A stretch of DNA of 64,000 bases, from NCBI RefSeq assembly GCF_024213195.1, contig NZ_JANAVF010000002.1:620001-684000 (forward strand), in the 5' to 3' direction. Positions within the stretch are counted from its first letter, which is position 1; the number at the start of each line of letters is the position of its first letter. The translations under genes were made by a program, and so were the position numbers. The notes below the pieces were generated by a model. The model was not told the DNA's origin. It ran no database searches and saw only the letters and a list, made by a program, of their open reading frames with translations. Shown here piece after piece: positions 16,185 to 24,479 of the stretch. Origin of the DNA: Streptomyces sp. TBY4 (lineage in GTDB: Bacteria; Actinomycetota; Actinomycetes; Streptomycetales; Streptomycetaceae).

Positions 16185-17522
16185 ATGAATCGCACAACCA
16201 CCGTCCTGGCCGCCTCGCTGGCCGCCGTACTCGCCCTCGGGACCCTCGCCGGCTGCGGCGCGGAACCCGGGGACGACAGCGCCGGAGGCGACGACAAGGC
16301 CCCCCTGGAGATCTGGGTCCGCAAGCCCCCCGGCTCGCCCACCGAGAAGACCCACCAGGACCTGGCCGCCGCCTTCACCCAGGCCACCGGGGTCGAGGCC
16401 AAGGTCACCGCACTCTTCGACGACTTCGAGACCAAGCTCCAGCAGGCCGCGGCGCAGAAGGACCTGCCGGACCTGATCGTCAACGACACCGCCCAGCTCG
16501 GCACCCTCGTCAAGCAGGGCCTGGTCCGCGAGGTCAGGCAGTCCGAGGTGGCGGGCGGCGACCAGCTGATCCCCAGCTCCTGGGAGGCCGCCCGGGCCGC
16601 CGACGGCAAGTACTACGGCGTGCCCTTCTCCGCGCAGACCTTCGCCCTCTTCGTCCGCAAGGACTGGCGGGAGAAGCTGGGCATCGCACCGCCCACCGAC
16701 TGGGACCAACTCGACGCCCTCGCCGCCGCGTTCACCAGCAACGACCCCGACGGCAACGGCAAGCCCGACACCTACGGCTACGTCATCCCCGGCACCACCA
16801 AGCGCGGCTACATGGACTGGTACTTCTCCAGCTTCCTCTGGTCGGCGGGCGGCGAGTACTTCACCGGCGAGGGCAAGGCCCTGAAGCCCGCGATCGACAG
16901 CCCCGGGGCCGTGGCGGCCGCCCGGCACCTCAAGGACCAGTTCTGCACCGACAAGAGCGTGGTCCCCGGCGCGGTCACCGCCGAGACCACCCAGGCGCAC
17001 CCGCTGTTCGAGACCGGCAAGGGCGGCATCTACCTCACCGGCCCGTACAACATGGCCCGCTTCGACAAGGCCCTCGGCAAGGACAAGTACGAGATCCTCC
17101 CGCTGCCGCCCGGCCCGGGCGGCAAGAGCGCCGTCCTCGCCGAGGGCGAGAACACCTACCTCATGGCCGGCTCGAAGAACCCCAAGGGCCAGCTGAAGTA
17201 CGCCGAGTTCCTCATCGGCGCCGAAGGGCAGAAGGCCGGCATGGCGGGGGACACCGCGGGCAACGTGGTCCGGCTGCCCGTCAACAAGTCCGTCCAGCTG
17301 TCCGCCGTCCGCCAGGACACCCGCTGGCAGGTCTTCGACAAGGTCTACCGCGAGTCCGGCCGCTACTCGCCCGTGGTGAAGGAGTGGACCCCCTTCCGCC
17401 AGGCCGCCGCCGAAGCCCTCAACGGCATGGTCGCCGACTGCGGTTCCGACCCGGCAGCCGTGCTCGGCAAGCTCGCCGCCTCGTTCACCGAGGAGCTCAA
17501 GAAGCAGGGGGCGGGGTCCTGA
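16185..17522 (+). CDS. ABC transporter extracellular sugar-binding lipoprotein
   Basis: The 445-aa protein begins with a lipoprotein signal (NRTTTVLAASLAAVLALGTL, lipobox LAGC, lipidated Cys ~25). The mature part is a family 1 solute-binding protein: LEIWVRKPPGSPTEKT, a KVTALFDDFETKLQQAAAQ lobe, DLPDLIVNDTAQLGTLVKQG, a YGVPFSAQTFALFVRKDW hinge region and GGIYLTGPYNMARF. It would capture an oligosaccharide or acidic sugar, probably an oligogalacturonate or uronate given the downstream enzymes. The DxDGNGKPD stretch (NDPDGNGKPDTYGY) is a typical Ca-loop-like turn of this family. The stop codon overlaps the probable start of the first permease. Confidence 0.93.
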   Translation: MNRTTTVLAASLAAVLALGTLAGCGAEPGDDSAGGDDKAPLEIWVRKPPGSPTEKTHQDLAAAFTQATGVEAKVTALFDDFETKLQQAAAQKDLPDLIVNDTAQLGTLVKQGLVREVRQSEVAGGDQLIPSSWEAARAADGKYYGVPFSAQTFALFVRKDWREKLGIAPPTDWDQLDALAAAFTSNDPDGNGKPDTYGYVIPGTTKRGYMDWYFSSFLWSAGGEYFTGEGKALKPAIDSPGAVAAARHLKDQFCTDKSVVPGAVTAETTQAHPLFETGKGGIYLTGPYNMARFDKALGKDKYEILPLPPGPGGKSAVLAEGENTYLMAGSKNPKGQLKYAEFLIGAEGQKAGMAGDTAGNVVRLPVNKSVQLSAVRQDTRWQVFDKVYRESGRYSPVVKEWTPFRQAAAEALNGMVADCGSDPAAVLGKLAASFTEELKKQGAGS

Positions 17523-18424
17523 TCCGGCAGACCCGCCCCGGGAGCCGCCGCCCCCGGCGGGGGAGGCTGACCCCCTGGCTGTTCCTCGCCCCGGCACTGC
17601 TCCTCTTCGCGCTCTTCAAGTTCCTGCCGATGTGGCGGGCGATCGAGATGAGCTTCCACGAGGTGCGGCCCTACCTCGGCGACCGCTGGGTGGGCACGGC
17701 CAACTACGAGCAAGTGGTCACCGACGAGGCCTTCCTCGACGCCATCGGGCACACGCTCGTCCTGGCCCTGGGGCAGACCGGCGGCTCGGTCGTCCTCGGC
17801 CTGGCGCTCGCCCTGCTCCTGGAGGGCACCGCCCGGCGGCTGTGGATCGTCCGCACCGCCGTCTTCCTGCCGACGGTCACCGCCATGGCGGTGGTCGCGG
17901 AGGTATGGCGGATCCTCTACCACCCCGCCGCCGACGGCGCCGTCAACACCCTGCTGGGATGGCTCGGTTCCGGTCCCTCGCAGTTCCTCAACAGCCCCGA
18001 CAGCGCCCTGTGGTCGGTGATGGCGGTGGGCGTGTGGCGCGGCGCCCCCTACGACATGATGATCTTCCTGGCCGCGCTGGCCGGCGTCGACCGGACGCTC
18101 TACGAAGCCGCGGCCGTGGACGGGGCCGGAGTGCGGCGCCGCATCTGGCACGTCACGCTGCCCGCACTGCGCCCGGCGTTCGTCATCCTCTTCACCCTCG
18201 CCGCCATCCGCTCGCTGCGGGTCTTCACCGAGATCTTCCTGCTCACCAACGGCGGGCCCGACGGCTCCACGGAGGTGCTGATGACCCTGATCTACAAGCT
18301 CGGCCTGGAGCGCAACGAACTGGGCGTCGCCGCCGCCGGATCGATGGTGCTGCTCGGTGTGTCCGTCGCGCTGACCCTGGCCGTACGACTGTCCGGCCCC
18401 CGCGGAAAGGAGGCGGCGCGGTGA
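17519..18424 (+). CDS. ABC transporter permease 1 (MalF-like)
   Basis: The protein has the expected six membrane segments, starting with TPWLFLAPALLLFALFKFLP, and the EAA motif EAAAVDGAGVRRRIWHVTLP before the last segments, the contact for the ATPase. No ATG, GTG or TTG lies at the expected N-terminus: the only canonical start upstream is a GTG 139 bases inside the binding-protein gene. I therefore place the start at CTG overlapping the preceding TGA (CTGA), which gives 301 aa; this choice is uncertain. The permease stop overlaps the next permease start (GTGA). The operon has no ABC ATPase; streptomycetes use the shared ATPase MsiK for such systems (established for other sugars). Confidence 0.85.
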   Translation: MIRQTRPGSRRPRRGRLTPWLFLAPALLLFALFKFLPMWRAIEMSFHEVRPYLGDRWVGTANYEQVVTDEAFLDAIGHTLVLALGQTGGSVVLGLALALLLEGTARRLWIVRTAVFLPTVTAMAVVAEVWRILYHPAADGAVNTLLGWLGSGPSQFLNSPDSALWSVMAVGVWRGAPYDMMIFLAALAGVDRTLYEAAAVDGAGVRRRIWHVTLPALRPAFVILFTLAAIRSLRVFTEIFLLTNGGPDGSTEVLMTLIYKLGLERNELGVAAAGSMVLLGVSVALTLAVRLSGPRGKEAAR

Positions 18425-19269
18425 ACCGCCTCGACACCGCCCTGGGCCTGGAGGAGCGGCGCGGCCCGGCCGCGACCCTCGGCAAACTGGCGCTGTACGC
18501 GCTGCTGGTGATGGTCTTCGCGGGGCCGCTCCTGGCCCTGCTGGCCAGCGCCTTCAACCGGAGCACCGACCCGACCGCGCTCACCCTGCTGCCGACCAGG
18601 CCCACCCTGGAGAACTTCCGGGCCGCCTTCGACCGCGACGTACTGCTCTACCTGCTGAACTCCTTCCTGGTGGTCGGCGGCGGGCTGCTGCTCCAGATCG
18701 GGGTCAGCATTTCGGCGGCCTACGCCCTCGCCCGCAAGCGCTTCCCGGGACTGCGGCTCGTCTTCCTGCTCATCCTCAGCACCATGATGCTGCCCGAGGA
18801 GATCCTCGCGATCCCGCTCTCCCTGGTCCTCTCCGACCTGTCGCTCACCGGCAGCCTCTGGGGAATGATCATCCCGGTCGGGGCCTGGGCCTTCTCCATC
18901 CTGGTCACCGCGGAGTTCATGAAGGAAATCCCCGTGGAGCTCGAGGAGGCCGCCCGTCTCGACGGGGCCGGCGACCTGCGGGTCTTCTGGTCGGTGATCC
19001 TGCCGCTGTGCCGGCCCGCACTCGGAGTCATCGGCATCTTCGGATTCACCATGATCTGGGACCAGTACATGCTGCCGCTGCTGGTCGCCACCGATGCCCG
19101 GCAGTTCACCCTCCCGCTCGCCCTGCGCACCCTGCGCGCCGACGAGGAGGTCGGCATCGGCGTGCTCCTCGCCGCGGCCCTCCTCGCCCTGCTGCCCAGC
19201 GTCATCGCCTTCATCGCCATGCAGCGCCAGTTCATGCGCGGCCTGACCTCCGGCGCCGTCAAGGGCTGA
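18421..19269 (+). CDS. ABC transporter permease 2 (MalG-like)
   Basis: The 282-aa membrane protein has six predicted segments (first ~25-48, LALYALLVMVFAGPLLALLA) and the EAA loop VELEEAARLDGAGDLRVFW (~175-195). The C-terminus ends in the common RQFMRGLTSGAVKG tail of MalG-type carbohydrate permeases. It pairs with permease 1 to form the channel for the upstream binding lipoprotein. Its GTG start overlaps the previous stop, and AAGGAGG lies just upstream inside that gene. Confidence 0.93.
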   Translation: MNRLDTALGLEERRGPAATLGKLALYALLVMVFAGPLLALLASAFNRSTDPTALTLLPTRPTLENFRAAFDRDVLLYLLNSFLVVGGGLLLQIGVSISAAYALARKRFPGLRLVFLLILSTMMLPEEILAIPLSLVLSDLSLTGSLWGMIIPVGAWAFSILVTAEFMKEIPVELEEAARLDGAGDLRVFWSVILPLCRPALGVIGIFGFTMIWDQYMLPLLVATDARQFTLPLALRTLRADEEVGIGVLLAAALLALLPSVIAFIAMQRQFMRGLTSGAVKG

Positions 19270-19303
19270 CCCGCCCTCCCACCACCACCTCTTAGGGGAA
19301 CCC

Positions 19304-20227
19304 ATGCGCCTGCAAGGGCTGCTGTCCTTTCCACTGACCCCGTTCACCACCGACGACAAGGTCGATCTGGCCGTCTTCGCCGACCACTTGGAGCAGCAGA
19401 TCGCCGCCGGCCCGGCCGGCCTCTTCGTGGCCTGCGGCACCGGAGAGTTCACCGCGCTCTCGGCCGACGAGTACCGCGACCTCGTCGCCACCGCCGTCCG
19501 CGTCGCCGACGGACGCCTCCCGGTCGTCGCCGGCTGCGGCGGCGGCCCCCGGATGGCCGGCGAGTTCGCCGTCATCGCCGCCGAGTGCGGAGCCGACGGC
19601 CTGCTGCTCCTGCCGCCGTACCTCATCTCCTCCACCCCGGCCGGACTCCTGGAGCACATCCGCTACGTCGCCGCCGCCACCGCGCTCCCGATCACCGTCT
19701 ACCAGCGCGCCAACGCCGTCCTCGACGAGGCCGCCGCCGTCGGGCTCCTCGACATCCCCACCGTCACCGGGATCAAGGACGGGCGCGGCGACGTGGACGC
19801 CATGCTGCGCCTCGTCACCGCCATCCGCACCAGCGGCCACCCGCGCGCCGCCGAATTCGGCTTCCTCAACGGCCTCCCCACCGCCGAACTCTCCGTCCAG
19901 GCCTACGAGGCCATCGGCGTGGCCTGCTACTCCTCGGCCGTGCTCTGCTTCGCCCCCGACCTCGCCACCGCCTTCCACCGCGCGGTGCGCGCCGGGAACA
20001 ACGAGGCCGTTCAGGTGCTGCTCTCCGAGTTCTACCTGCCGTTCGTCGCCCTGCGCGACGCCGCACCCGGATACGCGGTCTCGCTGGTCAAGGCCGGAGC
20101 ACGGCTCGGCGGACTGGCCATGGGCCATGTCAGGCCGCCGCTCGTGGACGCCTCGCCGGAGCACGAACACCGGCTCGCCGGGATCATCGCCCGCGGCCGC
20201 GCCGCCCTCGCCGCACTGGAGGTGTGA
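19304..20227 (+). CDS. kdgD: 5-dehydro-4-deoxyglucarate dehydratase (decarboxylating), DHDPS family
   Basis: The 307-aa protein is a class I aldolase-type barrel: FPLTPFTTDDKVDLAVF at the start, GTGEFTALSADEY (~46-58) replacing the GTTGE loop, catalytic Tyr in ITVYQRANA and the Schiff-base Lys in GIKDGRGD (~157). The GTGEF and IKDGRGD signatures and the GFLNGLPTAEL stretch match KDG dehydratases (KdgD), which turn 5-keto-4-deoxyglucarate into 2-oxoglutarate semialdehyde, water and CO2. It has AGGGGAA before ATG. The next gene starts one base inside its stop. With the glucarate-dehydratase-type enolase and uronate dehydrogenase it makes up the oxidative hexuronate route. Confidence 0.9.
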   Translation: MRLQGLLSFPLTPFTTDDKVDLAVFADHLEQQIAAGPAGLFVACGTGEFTALSADEYRDLVATAVRVADGRLPVVAGCGGGPRMAGEFAVIAAECGADGLLLLPPYLISSTPAGLLEHIRYVAAATALPITVYQRANAVLDEAAAVGLLDIPTVTGIKDGRGDVDAMLRLVTAIRTSGHPRAAEFGFLNGLPTAELSVQAYEAIGVACYSSAVLCFAPDLATAFHRAVRAGNNEAVQVLLSEFYLPFVALRDAAPGYAVSLVKAGARLGGLAMGHVRPPLVDASPEHEHRLAGIIARGRAALAALEV

Positions 20228-21468
20228 TGCGCGTCCGGGAGGTGGTCGTCACCCCGGTGGCCTTCCCCGACCCGCCCCTGCTCAACTCCGCCGGGGTGCA
20301 CCAGCCCTGGGCCCTGCGCGCCGTCGTGGAACTCCGCTGCGGCGACGGGCTGACCGGGCTCGGCGAGACCTACGGGGACGCCCCGCACCTCGAGCTGCTC
20401 CGGGCGGCGGCCGGGGCCCTGGTCGGGCTCGACCCGTACGACACCAACGGGCTGCTGCGCCGGATCCGGACCGTGCTCGGGGGCGCCGACGCCCCCGACC
20501 GGCACGGCCTGACCGGCGGTTCCACCCCGGAGAAGACCGTGCTGCGGGTGCTCAGCCCCTTCGAGGTGGCCTGTCTCGACCTCCAGGGACAGCTGGCCGG
20601 GCGGCCCGTCGCCGACCTGCTGGGCGGCAGGGTCCGCGAGCGGGTGCCGTACGCCGGGTACCTCTTCTACAAATGGGCCGGCTCCGATCCGTACGGCGAG
20701 GCCCTGGACCCGGACGGGATCGTCGCGCAGGCCAGGGCGATGGTGGACACCTACGGCTTCCGCTCCCTCAAGCTGAAGGGCGGGGTGCGGCCGCCGGGGG
20801 AGGAGATCGAGGCGATCCGCGCCCTGCGCGAAGCCTTCCCCGGCCACCCGCTCAGACTGGACCCCAACCAGGCCTGGAACGTAGAGACTTCGATGAAGGT
20901 GGCCGCGGAGACGGAGGGCCTGCTGGAGTACCTGGAGGACCCCACTCCAGGGATGCCCGGGATGGCGGAGGTCGCGCGGACGGCCGCCATGCCGCTGGCC
21001 ACCAACATGGTCGTCGTCGGCCCCCAGGACATCCCCGAAGGCTTCGGCCGGCGCGCCGTCGGCGTGGTGCTGGCCGACCACCACTACTGGGGCGGGCTGC
21101 GGCGCTCCGCCGAACTCGCCGCCGTCTGCGGCATGTTCGGCGTCGGCGTCTCCATGCACTCCAACAGCCACCTCGGGATCAGCCTGGCCGCCATGACCCA
21201 TCTTGGGGCGGCACTCCCCGAGATGACCTACGCGGCGGACACCCACACGCCCTGGCAGTGCGGGGTGGACGTGGTCGCCGAGCCGCTGGAGATCGAGGAC
21301 GGCTCGGTCGGGGTCCCCGACCGGCCGGGCCTCGGCGTCCGGCTCGACACCGACGCGCTCGCCCGGCTGCACGAGAACTACCTGCGCTGCGGCATCCGCG
21401 AGCGCGACGACACCGGCTACATGCAGACCTTCGACCCCGGCTACGAGAAGAGGCGCCCCCGTTGGTGA
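20227..21468 (+). CDS. Glucarate-dehydratase-type enolase superfamily protein
   Basis: The 413-aa protein is an acid-sugar dehydratase of the enolase superfamily. Base motif KLK at ~180-182 (SLKLKGGVRPPG), metal ligands Asp in RLDPNQAWN (~212), Glu in LEYLEDPTPG (~236) and the third ligand Asp/Asn region with TNMVVV, and the general-base His in MHSNSHLGISLAAMTHLGAA (~310). The HSNSHLGIS motif is diagnostic for the glucarate dehydratase subgroup. It would dehydrate D-glucarate (possibly galactarate) to 5-keto-4-deoxyglucarate, the substrate of the preceding enzyme. Length is slightly below the E. coli enzyme. Its stop overlaps the following GTG start. Confidence 0.9.
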   Translation: MRVREVVVTPVAFPDPPLLNSAGVHQPWALRAVVELRCGDGLTGLGETYGDAPHLELLRAAAGALVGLDPYDTNGLLRRIRTVLGGADAPDRHGLTGGSTPEKTVLRVLSPFEVACLDLQGQLAGRPVADLLGGRVRERVPYAGYLFYKWAGSDPYGEALDPDGIVAQARAMVDTYGFRSLKLKGGVRPPGEEIEAIRALREAFPGHPLRLDPNQAWNVETSMKVAAETEGLLEYLEDPTPGMPGMAEVARTAAMPLATNMVVVGPQDIPEGFGRRAVGVVLADHHYWGGLRRSAELAAVCGMFGVGVSMHSNSHLGISLAAMTHLGAALPEMTYAADTHTPWQCGVDVVAEPLEIEDGSVGVPDRPGLGVRLDTDALARLHENYLRCGIRERDDTGYMQTFDPGYEKRRPRW

Positions 21469-22658
21469 CCCCGCCCCCGACCCCGCCCCCGGCCCCGCTT
21501 CCGACCCCGGCCCCACGCCCGCCCCGCCCCCCGGTCCCGCCGCCCACGGTCTCCGGCCACGCCTACCCCTGGGACGTCCTCGGCGATCCCGGCTTCGCGG
21601 ACCGGGTCCGCGAAGCCGGGCTGGACGCCGTGACCCTGGCCGTCACCTACCACTCCACCCGCGCCGCCACCCCGCTGCACCCCCGCCGCCGCTTCGTCGA
21701 CGCCCGGCACTCCGCCCTCTACCGCCCCGTGCGGGCCCGTGCCTGGGCCGGGCGGCGCCTGGTTCCGGCCGGCGCCCCCTGGGCGGAGGACCCCGACGCG
21801 GCGGGCGCCGCCACCCTCGCGCTGGCAGGCGCCGGCATTCCGGTGAGCGCCTGGCTGGTCCTGGCCCACAACAGCCGGCTCGGCGACCTGTACCCGGACC
21901 TGACCGTCACCAATTGCTTCGGCGAGACCTACCCCTACGCGCTCTGCCCCGCGCAGGAGGAGGTCCGGGAGTACTGCGCCACCCTCGCCACCGAGGCCCT
22001 GCGCGGCCTGCCCACGGACGCGGTGCGCGGGGTCTCGCTGGAATCCGCCGGCCAGCTGGGCGCCGTACACGCCGGCTGCCACGAGAAGACCGACGGGGCG
22101 TACCCTGCGGCCGAGCTGCGCGCCCTGTCGGTGTGCTGCTGCACCGCCTGCCGCACCGCGTGGCGGGCGGCCGGACTCGATCCCGACCAGGTGGCGCGGT
22201 GCCTGCGCGGCGGGCGGGAGCTCCCGGCGGAGCTGGGCGAGGCGCTCCTGCGCGTCCGGCACGACGCCGCCGACGCCCTGCGCGGGCGGGTACTGGAATC
22301 CGTACGGGCCACCCTGCCCGCAGCGGAGGTGACCCTGCACGCCCACCCCGACCCGTGGGCGACGGGCCCGTCCCCCGGGCTCACCGAGCGCGCCCGCACG
22401 GACGCGGACGCCCTGCTGGTGCCGTGCTGGCCCACGGGACCGGAGAGCGCCGAACTGGTGCGGCGGGCCGCAGCACCGGGCCTGCCCGTCAACGCCTACG
22501 TCACCGCCCAGCCCCCCGCCGACCCGGCCGCGCTGCCCGCCCACGTACGACGCCTGCGCGCCGCCGGTGCGACCCGGCTCAGCCTCTACCACCTCGGCCT
22601 GCTGCCGGGGGAACGACTGCCGCTGCTCGCGGCCCTGGCCAAGGAGTTCCGCGCATGA
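21465..22658 (+). CDS. Unknown protein of the uronate operon (possible TIM-barrel hydrolase-like)
   Basis: The GTG start overlaps the dehydratase stop (GTGA) and the ATGA at the end couples it to the uronate dehydrogenase, so it is surely co-translated with them. The 397-aa product has a Pro-rich N-terminal 30 residues, then alternating strands and helices with conserved-looking runs: SGHAYPWDVLGDPGFADRVR, AVTLAVTYHSTRAATPLHP, WLVLAHNSRLGDLYPDL, RGVSLESAGQLGAVHAGCHE and a cysteine cluster SVCCCTACRTAWRAAGLDPD. The Cys cluster resembles the zinc-like CFCxxC segment of some (beta/alpha)8 glycoside hydrolase-like proteins. I do not recognise the family with certainty. A lactonase or an epimerase step is missing from the pathway and this gene is a candidate, but that is a guess. 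Confidence 0.75.
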   Translation: MTPPPTPPPAPLPTPAPRPPRPPVPPPTVSGHAYPWDVLGDPGFADRVREAGLDAVTLAVTYHSTRAATPLHPRRRFVDARHSALYRPVRARAWAGRRLVPAGAPWAEDPDAAGAATLALAGAGIPVSAWLVLAHNSRLGDLYPDLTVTNCFGETYPYALCPAQEEVREYCATLATEALRGLPTDAVRGVSLESAGQLGAVHAGCHEKTDGAYPAAELRALSVCCCTACRTAWRAAGLDPDQVARCLRGGRELPAELGEALLRVRHDAADALRGRVLESVRATLPAAEVTLHAHPDPWATGPSPGLTERARTDADALLVPCWPTGPESAELVRRAAAPGLPVNAYVTAQPPADPAALPAHVRRLRAAGATRLSLYHLGLLPGERLPLLAALAKEFRA

Positions 22659-23461
22659 CCCGCCCCCGCACCCTCCTGCTGACCGGCGCCGCGGGCGGGG
22701 TCGCCACCCTGCTGCGCCCGCTCCTGCCCGCCTACGGCTACACGCTGCGCCTCGCCGACATCAAGCCGGTCGACGGGGCCGCGGGACCGGACCACCTCAC
22801 CTTCGACCTCCGGGACACCGAGGCGGTCCGGTCGGCGGTGCGCGGGGTCGACGCCGTCGTGCACCTCGGGGGGATCTCCCTGGAGGACAGCTTCGAGGCC
22901 GTCCTCGACGCCAACATGCGCGGCACGTACCACCTCTACGAGGCGGTCCGGGCGGAGGGCGTGCGCCGCGTGGTCTTCGCCAGCAGCAACCACGTCGAGG
23001 GATTCGTCCCGCTCACCGGCGGCCCCCTGCCGGCCGGTACGGAGCCGCCGGTCCGGCCGGACACCTACTACGGGCTGTCCAAGGCCTTCGGCGAGGGCCT
23101 GGCCTCCCTCTACGCGGACAAGTACGGCGTGGAGACGGTCTCGGTGCGCATCGGCTCCTGCTTCGAACGCCCCCGCACCGTGCGGATGCTGTCGACCTGG
23201 CTGAGCCCGGCCGACTGCGCCCGGCTGGTCCACGCCGCCCTGACCGCTCCCGGCGTCGGCCACACGGTGGTCCACGGGATCAGCGCCAACACCCGTGCCT
23301 GGTGGGACCTCACCTCGGCCCGGGCCCTCGGCTACGAACCGCAGGACGACGCGGAGTCCTACGCGGCCGGGCTGCTGGCCGAGCACGGCGAACTCGACCC
23401 CGCCCACGTGGACGCCCGCTTCGTGGGCGGGCACTTCACGCTGCAGCTACCGCCGACCTGA
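22655..23461 (+). CDS. udh: Uronate dehydrogenase, SDR/epimerase fold
   Basis: The 268-aa extended SDR has the NAD loop LLTGAAGGVATLLRP (~8-22), the acidic LADIKP that selects NAD, VVHLGGISLEDSFEAVLDANMRGTYHLYEA, VFASSNHVEGF, and the catalytic Tyr-x-x-x-Lys in TYYGLSKAFGE (~135-145). HLGGIS and FASSNHVxGF are hallmarks of uronate dehydrogenases such as the Agrobacterium and Pseudomonas enzymes, which oxidise galacturonate or glucuronate to the aldaro-lactone. It is the last gene of the operon, so the set converts hexuronate to aldarate lactone, aldarate, ketodeoxyglucarate and 2-oxoglutarate semialdehyde. No semialdehyde dehydrogenase follows. Confidence 0.9.
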   Translation: MTRPRTLLLTGAAGGVATLLRPLLPAYGYTLRLADIKPVDGAAGPDHLTFDLRDTEAVRSAVRGVDAVVHLGGISLEDSFEAVLDANMRGTYHLYEAVRAEGVRRVVFASSNHVEGFVPLTGGPLPAGTEPPVRPDTYYGLSKAFGEGLASLYADKYGVETVSVRIGSCFERPRTVRMLSTWLSPADCARLVHAALTAPGVGHTVVHGISANTRAWWDLTSARALGYEPQDDAESYAAGLLAEHGELDPAHVDARFVGGHFTLQLPPT

Positions 23462-23540
23462 GTACGCCTACTCATGCCGGCCCGCGCCGGCCCGAGGACC
23501 ATGGGCCGTCAGGGGCACGGACGGGAGACGGGGCAGGGGC

Positions 23541-24401
23541 ATGAGCATGGGCACGGGCAGGTCTCTGGGAGCGGTGGCGGCCGTCGTGGCGGCGGTGGCG
23601 GCGCTGGTCTTCGCGTACGCGGCGGGGGCGCCGCCCGCGGTGGTGCTCGCCGTCGGGGCGGGCGCGCTGAGCCTCCTGTGGCTGCTGCTCCTGCTCACGC
23701 TGCCCTGGAACCTCTACTTCCGTGCGCAGGCGGTGCTCGCCGAGATCGCGGTCAGCCGCGAGAAGGGCATCGAGGTCTCCCCGGCCCGGGACGCCGAAGC
23801 CGCGCGCATCGCCCGCGCGATGCTCCGTACGGCCGTCGCGGGGCACGTCCTGACGGCGGCCCTCGTCCTCGCCGTCACCTGGGCGACGGGCGGGTTCACG
23901 GGGTACTGGTTCGCCGCGTTCTTCCTGCTGAGCACCTTCTTCCGGCCGGCCGGCGCCTACTTCGGCCAGCTCCGGCGGCGGCTCGGCACCCTCCTGAAGG
24001 ACGTCACCCATCCGCGGGACGACGTGGTCGAACTGCGGGCCCGGCTGGCGCAGGGCGAGGCCGGGATCCGAACCCTGGAGGAGAAGGCGGAGGAGCAGTA
24101 CCGGGCCCTCGCCGAACTGCGCCGCACCGTGGACGCGCTGGCCCTGAGCTCGTACGAGCGCACCGAGGAGGCGAACCGCAGGATCGCCGCACTGGGCAGG
24201 GAGTTCGAATCCACGGTGAACCGCCTCACCGACAACCAGGAGATCATCGCGGGCGTCAAGGCGTTCCTGCGCCTCCTGCGCTCCACGGACGCGGGGGTCG
24301 CGGGCGCGGGGGCCGAGGACACGGGAGCCGAGGGCGCGGCGCTGGAGGGCCGCGGGGCCCGCCGCCCGCGTGGCGAACATCCGAGGGGGCCGGAAGAATG
24401 A
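23541..24401 (+). CDS. Membrane protein with C-terminal coiled coil, unknown function
   Basis: The 286-aa protein (ATG after GGGGCAGGGG) has two hydrophobic segments near the N-terminus (~8-50, LGAVAAVVAAVAALVFAYAA and SLLWLLLLLTLPWNLYFRA) and two more (~98-135), then a long helical region (~150-250) rich in Glu, Arg and Leu with heptad spacing (RARLAQGEAGIRTLEEKAEE, YRALAELRRTVDALALS), and an acidic/Ala-Gly tail. I do not know the family. The layout suggests a membrane-anchored oligomer. No operon partner is evident; DUF2252 follows 78 bp later in the same direction. Confidence 0.75.
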   Translation: MSMGTGRSLGAVAAVVAAVAALVFAYAAGAPPAVVLAVGAGALSLLWLLLLLTLPWNLYFRAQAVLAEIAVSREKGIEVSPARDAEAARIARAMLRTAVAGHVLTAALVLAVTWATGGFTGYWFAAFFLLSTFFRPAGAYFGQLRRRLGTLLKDVTHPRDDVVELRARLAQGEAGIRTLEEKAEEQYRALAELRRTVDALALSSYERTEEANRRIAALGREFESTVNRLTDNQEIIAGVKAFLRLLRSTDAGVAGAGAEDTGAEGAALEGRGARRPRGEHPRGPEE

Positions 24402-24479
24402 TCACTGCTCCCCTCGTGCCGGACACCGGGCCCGACGAGGCCCCGGGGCGGTCGCGGCGGGAGTGACAAGGAGATGGGT

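Noticed and set aside
24398..24466. 22-codon ORF (MITAPLVPDTGP...) between the coiled-coil protein and DUF2252 genes
   Set aside because: No clear ribosome site of its own and no recognisable product; overlaps the end of the upstream gene.
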